A program made the position numbers and the translations under genes. A stretch of DNA of 64,000 nucleotides from assembly GCA_012295275.1 (NCBI GenBank), contig CM022676.1, positions 16,563,501-16,627,500 on the forward strand, given 5' to 3'. Within the stretch, counting starts at the first letter, position 1, and the number at the start of each line of letters is the position of its first letter. The notes below the pieces were generated by a model, which was not told the DNA's origin, searched no databases, and was given only the letters and a program-made list of their open reading frames with translations. Shown piece by piece: positions 62,516-64,000 of this stretch. The DNA is from Chrysomallon squamiferum. Lineage: Eukaryota; Mollusca; Gastropoda; Neomphalida; Peltospiridae.

Positions 62516-62924
62516 TGATAATAATACTACTATTACTAATAATAATAATAGTAATGAGATAAACTACTTTTCGAAACTGTGCACGGAACATTTACTTATG
62601 CAAACCCAATAATGGAGCCAAGTAAAATATAAAATATACACAACATGTTACTTTCTAATTAAAGATGAAATAAATTTTCTTCTTCTGTTGTGTATTTTGA
62701 TAAGTTCTCTTATCCGAATATTAATTCAAAATATCGGATTATTTTGTCTGTCCTCGTTTTATTTTATTATTATTGTTATTATTATTATTATTAGTATTAT
62801 TATTTTGTGTTTCTATTTTAGAAACAGTAGTGAAAAGCTAAGCATCACGTTTAAGCTTGTAGCAGTTAATTAGAAAACAATCAGTTGTTTGCATTCGTAC
62901 TCAAGTGATTCCAATGTCTACTGC

Positions 62925-63118
62925 GTATTGAACTAGTACTGAGTAGACTAAAGTCTGACTGGTGTAAACTGATACTACTTTTATCGACTAACACGATCAT
63001 GTATCATATGTTTTCTGTTCTTGTCTTTTTTTTCTCTGTTGTAGGCTAAATGTAGTTATATATACGAAAATATTCAAACACTTCTCAGTGTCGCTCTTGG
63101 TTTCTTCGTCGTCTTCTT

Positions 63119-63179
<61 letters not shown>

Positions 63180-63808
63180 ATATTATTCTTAATAATACAA
63201 GTTCTGTTGATGTATAATAAAAGTTGAAAAAGGATAGAGAGGGAGGCAGATTTATACAGTACCTTACCTTTCCATTAAGTAAGAAACACTAAATCATTTC
63301 CACATACCTCAAATCAGAACAATAAATGATGACAATTGTTGCAATATTTCACGTCAAGTCAAAGATAAATTCACCAAATTTTCTGTGTAATTCACTGTTA
63401 ACCAAAACAACTCTCAGACTTATATTTAAACTTTTGTTTTAGAAATGAACAAATCAGAGGGAACTTTACTTACACCCCGGTAATCACTGCCTGCAATAAT
63501 ATTACGTAATCTTCATATATTCGTATTGAACTAGTACTGAGTAGACTAAAGTCTGACTTGTGTAATCTGAAAATACTTTTATCGACTAACACCAGCATGT
63601 ATCATATGTTTTCTGTTCTTGTTTTTTCTTTTCTCTGTTTGTTTCAGGCTAAATATATTTATATATACGAAAAGATTCGTGATTGTGGGAATAATGTGGG
63701 AAAAGTAACTATTTAATTTTCTTAAACATCATCTAGCAGTATCATTAACATCAAATCCTTCTCAGTGTCGCTCTTGGTTTCTTCTTCTTTTTCTTCTTAT
63801 TCTTTTAC

Positions 63809-63844
<36 letters not shown>

Positions 63845-63853
63845 GATTATTAC

Positions 63854-63907
<54 letters not shown>

Positions 63908-64000
63908 TAATAATACACGTACTGTTGATGTATAATAAAAGATGAAAAAAGAGAGAGGGAGGCAGAGATTTATCTTACCTTTCCATTATGTAAGAAAAAC
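62925..64000. repeat. Tandem duplication of about 0.6-0.7 kb
   Basis: Segments recur in order: CGTATTGAACTAGTACTGAG at 62925 and 63521, CTCAGTGTCGCTCTTGG at 63084 and 63759, and TGTTGATGTATAATAAAAG near 63205 and 63923, followed by TACCTTTCCATTA at both right ends. The second copy has an extra ~80 bp and different (TTC)n/(ATT)n lengths. On the minus strand each copy ends in AATGGAAAG|GTAAG, which looks like a splice donor. Confidence 0.75.

Overview
This is animal nuclear DNA, not bacterial or viral. Genes are split by GT-AG introns. The background is very AT-rich and loaded with (ATT)n, (GAA)n, (AG)n, (AC)n and (TC)n microsatellites. The protein families present (SRCR/Ig/FN3 receptors, a ZNFX1-type helicase, a CLCA protein) and the repeat style suggest a lophotrochozoan invertebrate, most likely a mollusc. 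No species can be named. One 200-base N run (56667-56866), with many small indels just before it, points to a long-read assembly that is imperfect around 54-57 kb.

Layout. (1) 0.7-18.6 kb, + strand: most of a modular cell-surface receptor gene. It has three two-exon SRCR domains, then three cassettes of Ig-Ig-FN3 (one exon per domain), a transmembrane exon and three short tail exons ending at 18595. The ectodomain exons join in phase 1, apart from the phase-2 junction inside each SRCR domain. The signal peptide and promoter lie left of the window. (2) 18.6-25.8 kb: no gene recognised. It holds a degenerate ~40-bp AT-rich array (21.1-23.4 kb) and a 27-bp minisatellite (23.9-25.5 kb). (3) 25.8-30.9 kb, - strand: an almost intronless ZNFX1-like helicase with NFX1-type zinc fingers, broken by three frameshifts and one in-frame stop. 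(4) 31-52.5 kb: repeated segmental duplications with one intact signal-peptide first exon and TATA box (34.4-34.6 kb), decayed copies near 42.7 and 44.85 kb, and a second copy of the ~40-bp array (46.9-47.6 kb). (5) 52.5-56.67 kb: a near copy of the left end of the window, with SRCR exons at 53.2, 54.2 and 56.1 kb, running into the gap. (6) 57.1-60.6 kb, + strand: the C-terminal part of a CLCA-family gene. (7) 61.1-62.3 kb, - strand: the terminal exon of an unidentified gene that looks like a tyrosine-rich cytoplasmic tail, convergent with CLCA.

Interpretation. The window looks like part of a tandem array of SRCR/Ig/FN3 receptors that grows by exon-cassette duplication, gene conversion and repeated copying of its 5' end. 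This is a plausible diversifying innate-recognition locus. It lies beside a ZNFX1-type (RNA-sensing, antiviral) helicase copy; that functional link is inference. The strongest leads are the receptor architecture with its mosaic cassettes, the orphan first exon at 34.5 kb with its decayed siblings, the ZNFX1 lesions, and the two repeat arrays that share the same downstream sequence.
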